Assembly (NCBI GenBank): GCA_020152595.1 | Contig: JAIGNY010000143.1 | Coordinates: forward strand, 362,501 to 426,500 | Direction: 5' to 3' | Length of the DNA: 64,000 bases | DNA from: Chiridota heheva | Taxonomy: Eukaryota > Echinodermata > Holothuroidea > Apodida > Chiridotidae | Part shown: in pieces, positions 44,300 to 57,750 of the stretch | Numbering within the stretch: position 1 is the first letter of the stretch | How the letters are laid out: every line of letters begins with the position of its first letter | Made by a program: the position numbers and the translations under genes | The notes under the pieces: generated by a model | What the model was told of the DNA's origin: nothing | Seen by the model: only the letters and a program-made list of their open reading frames with translations | Database searches by the model: none

Positions 44300-45400
44300 C
44301 ATTTATGCTTCTTATCATGAGGTAGTTTTCTTTCCTGAAGTGGAGGGGGAAGACAGTGGACAAAGGAAGTAGGAAATAGGCAGAGTACCTAACACCCCTG
44401 TCTCCCACCCTTATAGCTTACAATTTTAACCAATGTACATCCTAGATCCAAGAATTTCAAAAAACAAAACATTCAAAATGCAACATTGCACAAATAATAT
44501 CAAAAGCTGTGTAATTAATTTTTAATATTCCACCTAAAAGTTGGGGTAACAAGTCCCCAGAAATTACATTCCTGTTTTTTATCACAATTTAATGGTACAC
44601 ATAAACTTCATGACTCCATAAGTTGTCAGAAATAATGCTAACCCCTTCTGACAGTATATTTCAAATTTTGTTTAAAGATAGAAGTTGTTCTAACGATTTG
44701 GGTCGGATAATATACAAAAAGTTTTTTCAATGAATTTGGAGAATACCTTAAATATTGCGTGTAACAACCTTTAAATTTGACTTCATCTGTGATTTTGGAG
44801 TTATGTCTTATCAACAATTGAAAAAGTTAAAAGTATTATGACATGTTGCATTAGTTAGATTTACAGCTCAAGATCTTTTTATTATACTATTGTAGAATGA
44901 CAGAAGTGCAATTGCTTTGTTAAGAGCATACTGTGTACTTTATTGAGCAGGACATCTTATTCCACTCTCTCAGTGAGTGTTGCTGGGGACTTAACTTATA
45001 ATGGACTGGTGTTCCATCCAGGGAGGGACATTGATTCTTCTCCATTTACATCATAGTAATTTGTGATACTGTAAGCATTGACCTTCTATTGTGGGAGGAT
45101 GTAACTTTACATCTTTATAAAGTTCCACATCTTAAGAGATTTCAGAGAGAGTCGGCTGCCCTTTTTCAAGTAGGTGTGGCACAGAATAAAAGAGCAGGGA
45201 AGTTTCCATGATAAATGGACAGTTATTTGTTGCCTTCTACAATTTATGATTGAATTTGGGGGTTATGCTGTATGGGTATTAAGTATGTGGAGAGGGATGG
45301 GGATCTGCATCAGTGTGTGTGTATACATCTTCCTATCTATTTGTAGACCAAGATGTATATAAATCAGGTTGTTAACTGTACAAATAAATTTACACACTGC
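44300..45400. other. Intron 6 start, nothing recognised
   Basis: AT-rich with no supported feature. Confidence 0.4.
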
Positions 45401-45404
45401 AGAT

Positions 45405-46200
45405 GTGGGGCCTATCCAGGATAGCAAAAAGCAATAAAACTGGTGGGCCTTTCTGGGAATCTGCTTGATCATTTCCAGTCTTTAAGTGCAGATATGATTA
45501 AAAACAACCACTTTTAAAAAGAGCTTGTTTCGTTGTAATCCTATTATTTAAACACCACAGGGCATTAACAAATGAGGCAAGTCTTTTTTTTCAGAATTGA
45601 TGAATAGGAGAAAATAAAATAACTTGGAGAGGGAAACATAATAATGACATACACTTCATTAGAGATCTACAATCTGATTTATGTATCACAATTTATCCAT
45701 GTATATTCATTTACAAATCAATTTTTCTTGCAAAGCTGTCAATTTTGGACATACTTACAGTAGTGTAAATGAAGATTTTTTTTTTTTAGCCTCTTTAACA
45801 TAAAACCTCCCATGGTTAACAAGAAAACATGACAGGTTAAAAAGATGTCAAAACAAACAGTAAGTATTAAAGAAACAGAAAATGCTCATCTTCAAAAGAC
45901 TCAAGAATACAGTTTGTTAACATTTTCACCTAATGTTCAAATATATTTGCACAGATGTGGGGCCTATCCAGGATAGAAAAAACAATAAAACTGGGCCTTT
46001 ATGGGAATCTGCAGTAATCATTCTCCTTCTTTAAGTGCATCAACAATGAAGGGTATACTTCAGGAGGAACAAGTGTCAAATTGGTTCACTTAGAAAACAG
46101 AAGTATTTCAGGAAGTGCAATGTCAACAACCACTTTTAAAAGTAACTTGGATCTAAACACCACAGGGCATGGACAAAATGTGGCATTTCATTTTTTGAGA
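45405..46200 (+). repeat. Duplicated block (45405-45590 and 45953-46190)
   Basis: CAGATGTGGGGCCTATCCAG, GGGAATCTGC, TCTTTAAGTGCA, ACCACTTTTAAAA and AAACACCACAGGGCAT occur in the same order in both halves. The second copy has an extra ~70 bp. Non-coding. Confidence 0.85.
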
Positions 46201-46329
46201 ATAAGTTGACAAAAGAAAATTTTCTACTACACTAAGGTTCAATGCACGAATTGGATTCATTAGATAACATAAGATGACAGGGTAAGAAAGGTGAATATAC
46301 CCCATAAAAAGCCCAAACTAACACCACCA

Positions 46330-47254
46330 CCACCACACAAAAATACAAAATTGAAGACACCCAGATTTAGTAAAGAACTTTTCATCGATGTTGACTTTAA
46401 AATTGTGAACAGAATTGGAGCTAACTACCTACTCAGGCAAACCACTCCACTCTTTAACAACTCTGCGAAAAGCTAAAACACCGAATATGTATCCTTGAGA
46501 ACTCCTTGAAGTTCAAACTGTTACCACGTATCACATAAGGATTAGCTGAAACATGCAAGAAATTACAGGAAGTCAAAGCATCACTACCAGATACAAATTT
46601 TAAACCTGAATCATATCGCCACATACTCTTCTTCTCAACTCTAGGGTGGTCAAACCAAGAATTTGCAAGCTAGATTCATAACAGAGATTCCTTACTTCAG
46701 GAATAAGTCTAGTGGCTCTTTGCTGAACCAGCTCCAAAATGAACTTATCCTTCTCATAAAAAGGGACTCCAAGCCTGAATAGCATACTCAAGGGTGGTCA
46801 AACCAAGAATTTGCAACCTAGATTCATAACAGAGATTCCGTACTTCAGGAATAAGTTTAGTGGCTCTTTGCTGAACCAGCTCCAAAATGAACTTATCCTT
46901 CTCATAAAAGGGACTCCAAGCCTCAATAGCATACTCAAGGTGAGGCCTGACTGACTGCTTATAAAAATTAAGGACAACCTCTCTACCAAGAAAACAAACA
47001 TTTCTTTTAATTAAATCAAACATCCTATTTGCCCTTGCAGCTGCTAAAGTACACTGTTTAGAAGGCTTCAGATTACTAGTAATGACAACACCTAGATCCC
47101 TTTCTTGATCAACACAACTAAGATTTGAACCATTCACGCAGTAATCAAAAGCCAAATTGCTTTGACCAAAATGAATAACCTTGCATTTATCAACATTGAA
47201 TGACATCTGCCACATTTGGGACCAAGAAACTAACTTATCCAGATCAGTTTGCAA
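46330..47254 (-). mobile_element. CR1-like LINE, ORF2 C-terminal part
   Basis: The open part from 47254 reads WSQMWQMSFNVDKCKVIHFG, ERDLGVVITSNLKPSKQC, LNFYKQSVRPHLEYAIEAWS and ELVQQRATKLIPEVRNLCYE. The end continues in pieces as RRRVCGDMIQV and, near 46450, RRVVKEWSGLPE. These match the post-palm region of CR1/Jockey ORF2s. A 148-bp tandem duplication (46643-46790 and 46791-46938) repeats YEKDKFILELVQQRAT and shifts the frame. The catalytic RT part is absent. Confidence 0.88.
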
Positions 47255-47259
47255 CAGTG

Positions 47260-48220
47260 AATTCTGTTTATTTTAGGCATATTTGATGTACCACTCTTCT
47301 CAAAGTTGAAAAAGTTGGAATATTACTAAGTATACTGACACCATGCTATTATAGGCTTTTTATCTGTAGGAAAAAATCAATACGGTCTCATAAAATATAA
47401 GAACACTTTTTAATGGACAATATTTTTCCAATTTCCAATATATTTTTTGTGGCAAATTAGTTCCCCCACTTGACTTTGTTTTAGTACTCTCAGTATATCC
47501 AAAGAATGGTTTGAAGTCACAACAATAAAATACACAAAGATTTTTTAAGAAAGTGACGTTTTGATATCACATCTAGTCTGATTTCAGTAGTTTCTACACA
47601 TAAGAAACAGAAAACTTAAACTTGGATTTCTCCACAACGGAATACAAGTATTAAATACTCTCTTCACCATTTTCTACCTTATAATGCCCTCTCTCATATA
47701 GGATGAACGTACTTGAACAATAAACTAAGTACTTCAAACATCTCACCCGTCTCAATCATCCCAGGAAGCACCCCTTGTCATAAACCCCATGGGTCAAATG
47801 GTCTTGTTTTTTCACCTAGAAATGTTAATTTGAAAGGTCTATATGGGAGTGCAGAGGTAGCATTTTCTAGAGTGCTTTAAGTATATTTGAAGCCCTGGGA
47901 CAGTTTTATTTTAAGTAAAACTGACTGTTTTAAAATTTTAAACTTTTAGACATTGAAATCTTCTTATGTAAATCCTTTGTTTAATATAATTCTGTTAGGG
48001 GTTCTGCAAATTCTGACCAAATTTCTTTGAAATGTTACCATAGCCCCAATTAAATGTTCCATCTGATCAGTCATGCATCACAAGTTGAGCTTTTTAAAAA
48101 ATAACTCAAACTTTCTTCAGTCATAACTTGCAAACTAAATAATGCTGATCCTAAAAAACTATTCTATTTAAAATCTAATCTCTTTTCTAATGAGTTATTC
48201 AAAATTAGACATCTATTGGC
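47260..48220. other. Intron 6 DNA, nothing firm
   Basis: 47540-47720 has the weak similarity to 34490-34680 already noted. No gene. Confidence 0.4.
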
Positions 48221-48225
48221 CTTAA

Positions 48226-48655
48226 CCCTTTAAGGAGCGTGCTCTTGTGTCATGACCAATTTGAACATGCACTTTTCAACAAAAATTGAGTGCTTTACCA
48301 GCGGTCTATAGACTTAATTTTTACACCATTAGAAAGAACTTTTAAAGATTTTTCAGAAAATAATATTTCTCTGTTATGTTACTACAAAAAAATGGCCAAA
48401 AAGGCATGTTTTGAAAATGTCCAAATTTCTAAAAATTGAAGAAAGAAACAATTAAATGACTCATTTTTTACCACAGACTTGAAAATCACAAATGTATATG
48501 CAAGATGTTAAGGTTTTATAATCTGAATTTTTTTTCCTATACCTATCTTTTATCTCATTTTATTACAAAATATCTGCCCAAAATCATAAATTTTAGTCAT
48601 TTTTAGCACAATTTAAAAAAAAAATTATATTCTGAAAACCAAACAAGTCCTGGGG
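48226..48655. mobile_element. TTAA-flanked MITE-like element (piggyBac-type candidate)
   Basis: TTAA followed by CCCTTTAAGG at the left, and CCTGGGG followed by TTAA at the right, bracket 430 bp of AT-rich DNA. TTAA target sites with CCC...GGG ends are the piggyBac signature. The inverted repeat beyond CCC is weak, so confidence is limited. Confidence 0.45.
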
Positions 48656-49074
48656 TTAAAACCAAGGTATGCATATTGCACTTGAAACGCTCTTTCCATA
48701 CCTATATTGTTCGCATATGTATGCCCCTCTGCAACATTGATTCCTTACCATCTTACATCCTTAGGCTCAGTCAAAAATCAAAACACGTGTTACGGCATGG
48801 CACAACAAGCGTATACATTGTGCATTATCAGAAACGCCCGGGGATGCATTTTGATGAACTGCTACAATTTTAGTGTGCGTTGGTATAGCCTGGCTGAAAC
48901 AACGTATTGCAACAAAAGAGAAAGGGGTGGAGCAAAAAATTATTTAAATGTATCATCGTGTAGCTCTTTGGTATCTGATCAAGCTATTGGAACTCCAGGT
49001 TCAAAAGTCCATTCTGACAGCTCCACGTTAACCACCTCGCCGCCTCTTTCAGCAATATCTTGTCCTTGACCAAC

Positions 49075-51735
49075 TGACTCCAATGCTTTTAAAACCAAAA
49101 AAGCTTGCGATGAAGCCCAGAGAATCACTTTTTCCTCCGACAACTCCGAAAGCTACAACACCCCTCTCACCCTTTCTGAATTAAACCAAGCCATCAACGG
49201 CGCTGGCTGCACCTCCAAGGGCCCAGATAACATCCCCTACCAGTTCCTGAAACACCTCCCCATCAAGGCCACCACCACCCTACTCACCATCTTTAACCAC
49301 ATTTGGTCCTCACACTCCTTTCCCCTTATTTGGAGGACAGCTATTGTCATCCCCGTCCTTAAACTGGGGTAGGACGGTACCGACCCCTCCAGCTACCGAC
49401 CCATCGCCCTCACTTACTGTCTCTGTAAAATTATGGAAAAAATCATTAATCAGAGACTAAACTGGTTCCTCGAGACCAACAGAATCCTCTCCCCTCACCA
49501 AAGCGGTTTCCAAAAATGTTGCAATACCCTAGACCAGTTAATTACGCTCGACACCGCTATCCGGAAACCCTTTGCAAAAAAAGAACACCTCATTGCCATA
49601 TTTTTTGACCTCGAGAAAGCTTTCGACACTACTTGGAAATACGGCATTACCCGCAAACTTCACACCATCGGCCTCAGAGGCCACCTTCCCATCTTTATTC
49701 AAAACTTCCTCTTACCCAGGCAATTCCAAGTTCGTATTGGCCACACCCTCTCCAACCCGTACCCCCAAGAAGAGGGCGTTTTTTAAGGCAGCATCCTCTC
49801 TCCCACTCTCTTCAACCTGAGCATTAATGACATCGCGAATAACCTTGGCCCCAGCATCAAACGTACCCTCTACGTGGATGATTTCACCATCTTCTCCTCC
49901 TCCCCTAGCTTTTCTATTGTTGAAATTAGGCTCCAAATCAGCCTTAACCAGCTGCAAGTCTGGAGCCACAATAACGGTTTTAAATTCTCCAAAGACAAGA
50001 CAATCTGCATGCACTTTTGTCATTTCAACAACCTCCACCCTAACCTGAATTTTGTGCTCAATGGGAATCGCATCCCTAAAGTTGAACACACAAGGTTCCT
50101 GGGTCTAACTCTTGACCCCAAGCTCACCTACAAGCAACACATCACCAGCCTGAAACTAAAATGCAACAGCTCCCTCAACATCCTCCGACTCCTCTCCAAC
50201 ACCACTTGGGAGCGGACGCTATGCTCTCCTTAAAATTTTCAGGCTTACCCGTGCCAATCTTGACTATGGCAATATTGTCTACTGTGTCGCTCACAATTCA
50301 TACCTCAACCACATCAACACCATCCAAAAAATAAAGCCTACAGGACCTCCCAATCACCAGCCTTCATGTTGAAGCCAATGAACTCCCCTTTCTATTTAGT
50401 TGAGAAAGCTTAGCATCTCCTATGCTTTTAGAGTCCTCACCAACACCCAGAATCCTGTTTACAACCTCATTAGGTACCCCAAGTTCTCCTCCCTCCTTGA
50501 TAGGACTAAAACCCTATCTCCTCCCTTCAGCTAACGTATTAAATCAGACCTCTTCCATCTCGGCATCAACCTCGCCACTCACGGCACCTACTCCTGGCCC
50601 ACTTTTCCTCCTTAGGCCACCCCCTCCCCTCTGTCCACCTGGGCCTCTCCACTTATCACAAAACTCAAACCCACCCTAACCTCATCATCAATTTCCACAA
50701 CCAAATCAAAGACCAACTCTCAAATTACACCTCCATCTATACTGATGGCTCCAAAGAAGGCAACAAGACAGCTGCTGCTGCCATCATCCAAGACATCACC
50801 CTCAGTAGCAGACCTTCTGACTACTCATCCATCTTTTCTGCGGAGGCTAAGGCCATTCTTCTCGCCCTCAACTTTATTGAGTACTCTCCTCTCAGCCACT
50901 TTGCCATTTTCTCCGACTCAAAGGCTGTTCTTACTTTATTACTCAATCTTAAATGGGATAACCTCACTTGCCACCTCCTCCTCCGGAAACTCTTTTCTCC
51001 CACCCTCTGCAGGAAAAAGGTTTTTTTCTTCTGAATACCCAGCCATGTTGGCATCCCTGGCAATGACAGGGCTGATGCAGCCGCTAAGCTTGTCCTCGAC
51101 CTCCTCCCTACCCCTTTTCCCAAAACCCTCTCTGACATCCAACCGCTTATCGCTTCCCTTGTTCGTGACTGCTGGCAAACCTCATGGAACTCCCAAATTG
51201 ATAACAAACTCTATGTCATCCAGCCCACAATCCCGATCAAATCCACCATCAACAACCTCTCTCGTATCGACAAATGTTCATATTACCTGTCTTAGATTTG
51301 GTCACACCCACCTCACTCATTCCCACCTCCTTATTGGTTCCCCCTAACCCCTCTGTAACAATTGCCACTACATCCTCACTATCCATCACATTCTCCTTGC
51401 TTGCCCCCTGTACAACCTTCCCAGAGCTTCCCTCGCTCCCCAAAACTCAATTGCTGAGTTCTTTCAAAAAAATCCTTTGTATAAAATTATCTCCTTCCTT
51501 CATCATGCTTCCCTCTACAACCATATTTAATTCTCTTCTTCCAACCCCTCTTTACTTTGTTTTGTTTCACCCATGCACCTCCTCTCTCGATCACAGCTTT
51601 CTGACTTTTGTTCTTGAATTTCTCTCATTCTCTCCCTGTTTTCTTTTCTTCCTACCTCTAAAATGATTTGACCTCTCAGGCACAATTTGACCCTCGTTGT
51701 CGTGGTGCCGTTAAGACCTCATCAATCAATTAATA
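49075..51735 (+). mobile_element. RNase H-bearing LINE (I/R1-group), largest copy
   Basis: RT domains follow in order: LSELNQAINGAGCTSKGPDN, SYRPIALTYCLCKIMEKIIN, QSGFQKCCNTLDQLI, AIFFDLEKAFDTTWKYGI (catalytic Asp), GSILSPTLFNLSINDI and RTLYVDDFTIFSSS (YVDD at about 49872-49883). KDKTICMHF and RFLGLTLDPKLTYKQHI come next. RNase H then shows SIYTDGSKEGNKTAAAAIIQ (50735 on), FSAEAKAILLALNFIEY, FAIFSDSKAVLTLL and PSHVGIPGNDRADAAAKL. The 5' endonuclease is missing. Isolated stops (for example 49369-49371 and 49783-49785) and a few frameshifts disable it. The 3' end TTGTCGTGGTGCCGTTAAG matches other copies in this window. Confidence 0.92.
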
Positions 51736-51739
51736 AACC

Positions 51740-52690
51740 AGAGGCTCAGTAAGGGTATTTATAATTAAATATCGGGTTTAAGGGTATATCATAGAGTTAC
51801 CCTCCATGGTTATATGTTCTTAAAGAGAAAAGTCTGTGCTTCAATTTAACATATGATTTGGAGCTGTAGGGTGAAGAGAAAGCCTTCAAAGAGCGATTTA
51901 AAAAACAAAAAAAAGTTCATAATTTGGAGCATATATTTTTGGGGCTCGGTCTGGTTAAACAAAATGTTTAAAAAGTTAAAGAAAACTTTTGAAATAGCTT
52001 TCACAGTGATTAATTGGCAGAGCTCATTAGTACAACAGGAAGTACTGGAATTTTTCATATTGATATAGAATAGTCAATTCTAATGTGTGTAAAATGAGTG
52101 GTGACATTTTAAGTACCTATTGAGTCCTGCAGTCATGGATTTTATGAGGCACTTAGATCATATCAATTTTGAAAGGAGGCCCTCAGTTGGAAATTTTAAA
52201 ATAAAAGAAATAAACAAAATTGGTGACTTAAATGGAATGTTCGGAGATCTGTGACTATTAGAAAGATTGTGTTAATTGTTTCATTCTAAATGGATGTTTT
52301 GTTTTTAAAGGGGAAAAATTTTAGGCTGTTAATGAAATGTATTAGTGAAGTGATTGTATTGCTTTTAACACTGCCTTGAACATCTATAAGAGCATAAACA
52401 GCCCGAAGGAACTTAAAATTACCATCTTTACACATTTATGGAAGTCCAGATTTAGCTAAAATGAGAATTTTTTTCAAAATTCCTGGAATATATCCAAAGC
52501 ATAGGGAAGGATTTAAGTATGATTGAAATTTCTTTGAAAGTCATAAAAGATGAAATTGATTGTTTATTCAGAATGCATCATTGGTTGTAGGATATAAAGT
52601 GTTGCATTACATGACATATCAATTGTACTTTGTTACTTATTTAAAATTTGTAAAGTTGAATGTGCCCTTGACTAAAGATTGAGGTTCACA
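51740..52690. other. Intron 6 DNA, nothing recognised
   Basis: AT-rich with no coding or repeat signature I can support. Confidence 0.4.
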
Positions 52691-52799
52691 TCTGTACTTT
52701 TTGGTGAGCATGCGAACCTATGTTAATGGCGATTTCGGCCAGTCCGTACGCCCGGCCGGCCATCCACAGTTTTGCTTGAGATTCCCTTTGAAATGTTAG

Positions 52800-53095
52800 T
52801 TTTTTGAGAATTTCTCCAAAAATGTTAAAGTTTCTTCAGAGTTCTTCAGAAAAAGTAAGTTCTTCAGATATCCTTATGGAAGGCTGGAATTTCCTTACTT
52901 AATTTTATACAAGTTTTTCAGATACTCTTAAGACAGGTTGAAGACTAGTTTCCTTAAAAAGTCTATAAAACATTTGATATTTCCTTCAAAGATAACTGTA
53001 AGATGATATGATTTCCCAAAATTCTTCAAAAATCCTGAAATGTCTCTCATAACACTTTGTAGGTTTAAAACCCTTAAACTTCTTTAAAATATTTG
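52800..53095. repeat. Degenerate TTCTTCA/TTCAGA-rich tract
   Basis: Variants of TTCTTCAGA, TTTCCTTA and TTCTTCAAAA recur irregularly. This may be an old minisatellite. Confidence 0.4.
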
Positions 53096-53100
53096 TACAC

Positions 53101-53448
53101 CAACGGCTGTATCAGGCATGATTATTTAACTCCGCCTTTATTATTGTGTTTATTTGCATAGATTTGCTACAGTGTATAAACTGACAAGACTTTTTACTTA
53201 GTATGCTCAGTCAGGGAGTGTGACAGGATGTGACTGCATATGGACATAGGGAGTGATGCCTTATGTGACATGCATGGGGGCTATGCGGGAGATAGGATAG
53301 AAGATATACCATGTGGTATGCACCAAGGGCTATATCAGGCATGATTATTTGACTCCGCCTTTTTTCCTTATTCAACAAGTCATATGCACATAAGTTATTA
53401 TAACTGACAGACTTTTATACATAGTGTGCCCAATCAGGGACTGTAATA
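53101..53448. repeat. 223-bp tandem duplication
   Basis: CAACGGCTGTATCAGGCATG (53101) and CAAGGGCTATATCAGGCATG (53324) begin two diverged copies. Both continue through ACTCCGCCTTT, a CATA-containing stretch, AACTGACA.GAC and CAGGGA.TGT. Confidence 0.8.
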
Positions 53449-53464
53449 GCTAGGACAAGACTTC

Positions 53465-54778
53465 TTATGGAGCCTATGGGATGCCATGTGGAATATGGGG
53501 TGGGACGCCATGTGGAACATGGGGTGGGACGCCATGTGGAACATGGGGTGGGACGCCATGTGGAACAGGGTGGGATGCCATGTAGGATGGTAAAATGCCA
53601 TGTCATGTGGGACATGGGGTATCATGTGGGACATGGGGTGGGATGTCAGGATGGTAAAATGCCATGGACATGGGGTGGGATGTCATGTGGGACATGGGGT
53701 GGGATGTCATGTGGGACATGGGGTGGGATGTCATGTGGGATGTGGGGTGGGATGTTATGTGGGACATGGGGTGGGATGTCATGTGGGACATGGGGTGGGA
53801 TGCCACAAGTAACACAGTGTGCCACAGATTGGGATGCCATGTGTGACAGGGTAGGAGGCTATGTGGGACATAGGGTAGGAGGCCATGGGGACATGGGATG
53901 TGATGCCAGGACATAAAAGTAGGATGTCATTGGGAGGGATACCATGTAGAACATATAGTGGGATCCAATTTAAGACATAAGGTGGGATGCCATGTGCGAA
54001 ACCAGGTGGGAAGCCACTGATGTGGGACATAAGTTGTGATGCCATGGGGGACATAGGAAGAGATACCATGTGGGATGCCATGTGGGACATATGGTTGGAT
54101 TAATGTGGGACAGGATTGGATCCATGTGGGACATAGGGTGGGATGCCATGTGGGTCACAGGGTGGAATGCCAAGTGGGACATATGGTGGAATGCCTTCTG
54201 GGACATGTGGTGGAATGCCACGTGGGACATACTGTTTAGTGGAATGCCATGTGGGAGATATGGTGGAATGACATCTGGGACAAGGGATGGGATGGGATGT
54301 CATATGGGGTGGGATGTCATTTGGGACATGGGATGGTGTCCATTTGGTATATAGGGTGGGATGCCATGGGGGTCATAGGATGGGATGCCATGTGGGACAT
54401 ATGGTGAGATGGCAGGTGGTATATATGGTGGAATGCCATGTGGGACATATGGTGAAATGCCATGTAGGAGATATGGTGGAATGCCACGTAGGAGATATAG
54501 TGGAATGCCACGTAGGAGATATAGTGGAATACCATGTGGGGCAAGGGATGGTATGGGACATCATGTGGGACATGGGGTGGGATGCCATGTGGGACATGAG
54601 ATGTCATGTGGGACATGGGATGCCATATGTGGGACATGGAATGCCATGTGGGACATGGGATGCCATGTGGGACATGGGATGCCATGTGGGACATGGGATG
54701 CCATGTGGGACATGAGATGCCATGTGGGACATGGGATGCCATGTGGGACATGGGATGCCATGTGGGACTTAAAGTGAG
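53465..54778. repeat. ATGTGGGACATGGG minisatellite, 24-bp then 19-bp period
   Basis: At 53690-53800 the unit is 24 bp (GGGATGTCATGTGGGACATG plus GGGT). At 54650-54770 it is 19 bp (TGCCATGTGGGACATGGGA). Intermediate parts are degenerate. Units contain the inverted pair CATGT..ACATG. Met/Gly/Trp/His-rich frames on + and Pro/His/Met-rich frames on - run through because of the repeat and are not credible genes. Confidence 0.93.
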
Positions 54779-54954
54779 TTGCCATTTTTGTAATTGGCGA
54801 GGTCATATGATATGGGTGTCAGTTTGCATGGGCATGCGAACCATGATGGTATTTCCATTCTAGTTTTTCAGTGGTATATTTTCCAAGTTTATAGTTTTAA
54901 AACATCCTCTTGATCTGCTATTAAAGTTTAAAATTTATGTGATGAAAAAGAATA

Positions 54955-57555
54955 TGTTAAATATACAACATATTTGTGTGATATAACAACATATTTGTGA
55001 GATATACAACATATTTGTTAGATATACAATATATTTGTTAGATATACAACATATTCATAAGATATACAACATATTTGTTAGATATACAACATATTTGTAA
55101 GAAATATATTTGTCAGATATACAACATATTTGTTAGATATACAACACATTTGTTAGATATACAACACATTTGTTAGATATACAACATATTTATAAGATAT
55201 ACAACATATTTGTTAGATATACAACATATTTGTTAGATATACAACATATTTGTTAGATATACAACATATTTGTAAGATATTATATTTGTCAAATATACAA
55301 CATATTTGTTAGATATACAACATATTTGTTAGATATACAACATATTTGTTAGATATACAACATATTTGTAAGAAATACAACATATTTGTCAGATATACAA
55401 CATATTTGTTAGATATACAACACATTTGTTAGATATACAACATATTAATAAGATTTACAACATATTTGTTAGATATACAACATATTTGTTAGATATACAA
55501 CATATTTGTTAGATATACAACATATTTGTAAGATATACAACATATTTGTTAGATATACAACATATTTGTTAGATATACAACATATTTATAAGATATACAA
55601 CATATTTGTTAGATATACAACATATTTGTTAGATATACAACATATTTGTTAGATATACAACATATTTGTAAGATATACAACATATTTGTTAGATATACAA
55701 TATATTATTTAGATATACAACATATTTGTTAGATATACAACATATTTGTTAGATATACAACATATTTGTAAGATATACAACATATAAGATATACAACACA
55801 TTTGTTAGATATACAACATATTTGTAAGATATACAACATATTTGTAAAATATACAACATATTTGTTAGATATACAACACATTTGTTAGATATACAACATA
55901 TTTATAAGATATACAACATATTTGTTAGATATACAACATATTTGTTAGATATACAACATATAAGATATACAACACATTTGTTAGATATACAACATATTTG
56001 TAAGATATACAACATATTTGTAAAATATACAACATATTTGTTAGATATACAACACATTTGTTAGATATACAACATATTTATAAGATATACAACATATTTG
56101 TTAGATATACAACATATTTGTTAGATATACAACATATTTGTTAGATATACAACATATTTGTAAGATATACAACATATTTGTTAGATATACAACATATTTA
56201 TAAGATATACAACATATTTGTTAGATCTACAACATATTTGTTAGATATACAACATATTTGTAAGATATACAACATATTTGTTAGATATACAACATATTTG
56301 TAAGATATACAACATATTTGTTAGATATACAATATATTTGTTAGATATACAACATATTTGTTAGATATACAACATATTTGTAAGATATACAACATATTTG
56401 TTAGATATACAACATATTTGTTAGATATACAACATATTTGTAAGATATACAACATATTTGTTAGATATACAACATATTTGTAAGATATATAACATATTTG
56501 TTAGATATACAACATATTTGTTAGATATACAACATATTTGTAAGATATACAACATATTTGTAAGATATACAACATATTTGTAAGATATACAACATATTTG
56601 TAAGATATACAACATATTTGTAAGATATACAACATATTTGTTAGATATACAACATATTTGTAAGATATACAACATATTTGTTAGATATACAACATATTTG
56701 TAAGATATATAACATATTTGTTAGATATACAACATATTTGTTAGATATACAACATATTTGTAAGATATACAACATATTTGTAAGATATACAACATATTTG
56801 TAAGATATACAACATATTTGTAAGATATACAACATATTTGTAAGATATACAACATATTTGTTAGATATACAACATATTTGTAAGATATACAACATATTTG
56901 TTAGATATACAATATATTTATTAGATATACAACATATTTGTTAGATATACAACATATTTGTTAGATATACAACATATTTGTTAGATATACAACATATTTG
57001 TTAGATATACAACATATTTGTAAGATATACAACATATTTGTTAGATATACAACATATTTGTAAGATATACAACATATTTGTTAGATATACAATATATTTA
57101 TTAGATATACAACATATTTGTTAGATATACAACATATTTGTTAGATATACAACATATTTGTTAGATATACAATATATTTGTTAGATATACAACATATTTG
57201 TTAGATATACAACATATTTGTTAGATATACAACATATTTGTTAGATATACAACATATTTATAAGATATACAACATATTTGTTAGATATACAACATATTTG
57301 TAGGATATACAACATATTTGTAAGATATACAACATATTTGTTAGATATACAATATATTTGTTAGATATACAACATATTTGTTAAATATACAACATATTTG
57401 TTAAATATACAACATATTTGTAAGATATACAACATATTTGTTAGATATACAACATATTTGTTAGATATACAACATGATTGTAAGATATACAACAAATTGT
57501 TAGATATACAACACATTTGTTAGATATACAACATATTTGTTAAATATACAATATG
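54955..57555. repeat. Satellite of 20-bp monomers (~130 copies) with higher-order structure
   Basis: The monomer is AGATATACAACATATTTGTT, with common variants at the TTAG/TAAG position. A 220-bp higher-order unit (11 monomers) is marked by the variant TAAGATATAT at 56481 and 56701, and the 56421-56640 and 56641-56860 blocks are almost the same. A ~176-bp unit with a shortened monomer (CATATAAG at 55781 and 55957) and a 180-bp unit (TATTTATTAG variant near 56915 and 57095) are also seen. Non-coding. Confidence 0.96.
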
Positions 57556-57639
57556 TTTGCCTTCAAATTGTAGTCAATTTGAAGTAGTGCTACAGTAAGA
57601 ATATGAATTTTTTCCAAAAAATTTTTCAGGTCACCAGAA

Positions 57640-57750
57640 AGAAAAAGAGGAGGAAAAGAAAAGAAGAAAAGGGAGAAAGAAAAGGGTAAAATGTAAAAGA
57701 AAGGGGAAAATATTGTGTAAGAAAGAAAAAAACAAAAAAAGACAATAGAT
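57640..57750 (+). repeat. Polypurine tract (GAAA/GGAAAAG)n
   Basis: About 110 bp of almost pure A/G on the + strand just right of the satellite. Potential triplex-forming DNA. 57756-58670 shows nothing else recognisable. Confidence 0.85.

Noticed and set aside
53465..54778. Met/Gly/His-rich and Pro/His-rich frames on both strands
   Set aside because: They come from the 24/19-bp minisatellite. Frames overlap on both strands and shift where the period changes.
54955..57555. Long open frames rich in Ile, Leu, Tyr and Cys in the satellite
   Set aside because: Exact 20-bp periodicity without stops produces them on the minus strand. There is no start context, codon bias or domain.
54955..57555. 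CRISPR-like array
   Set aside because: There are no unique spacers; units are contiguous 20-bp monomers in a eukaryotic intron.
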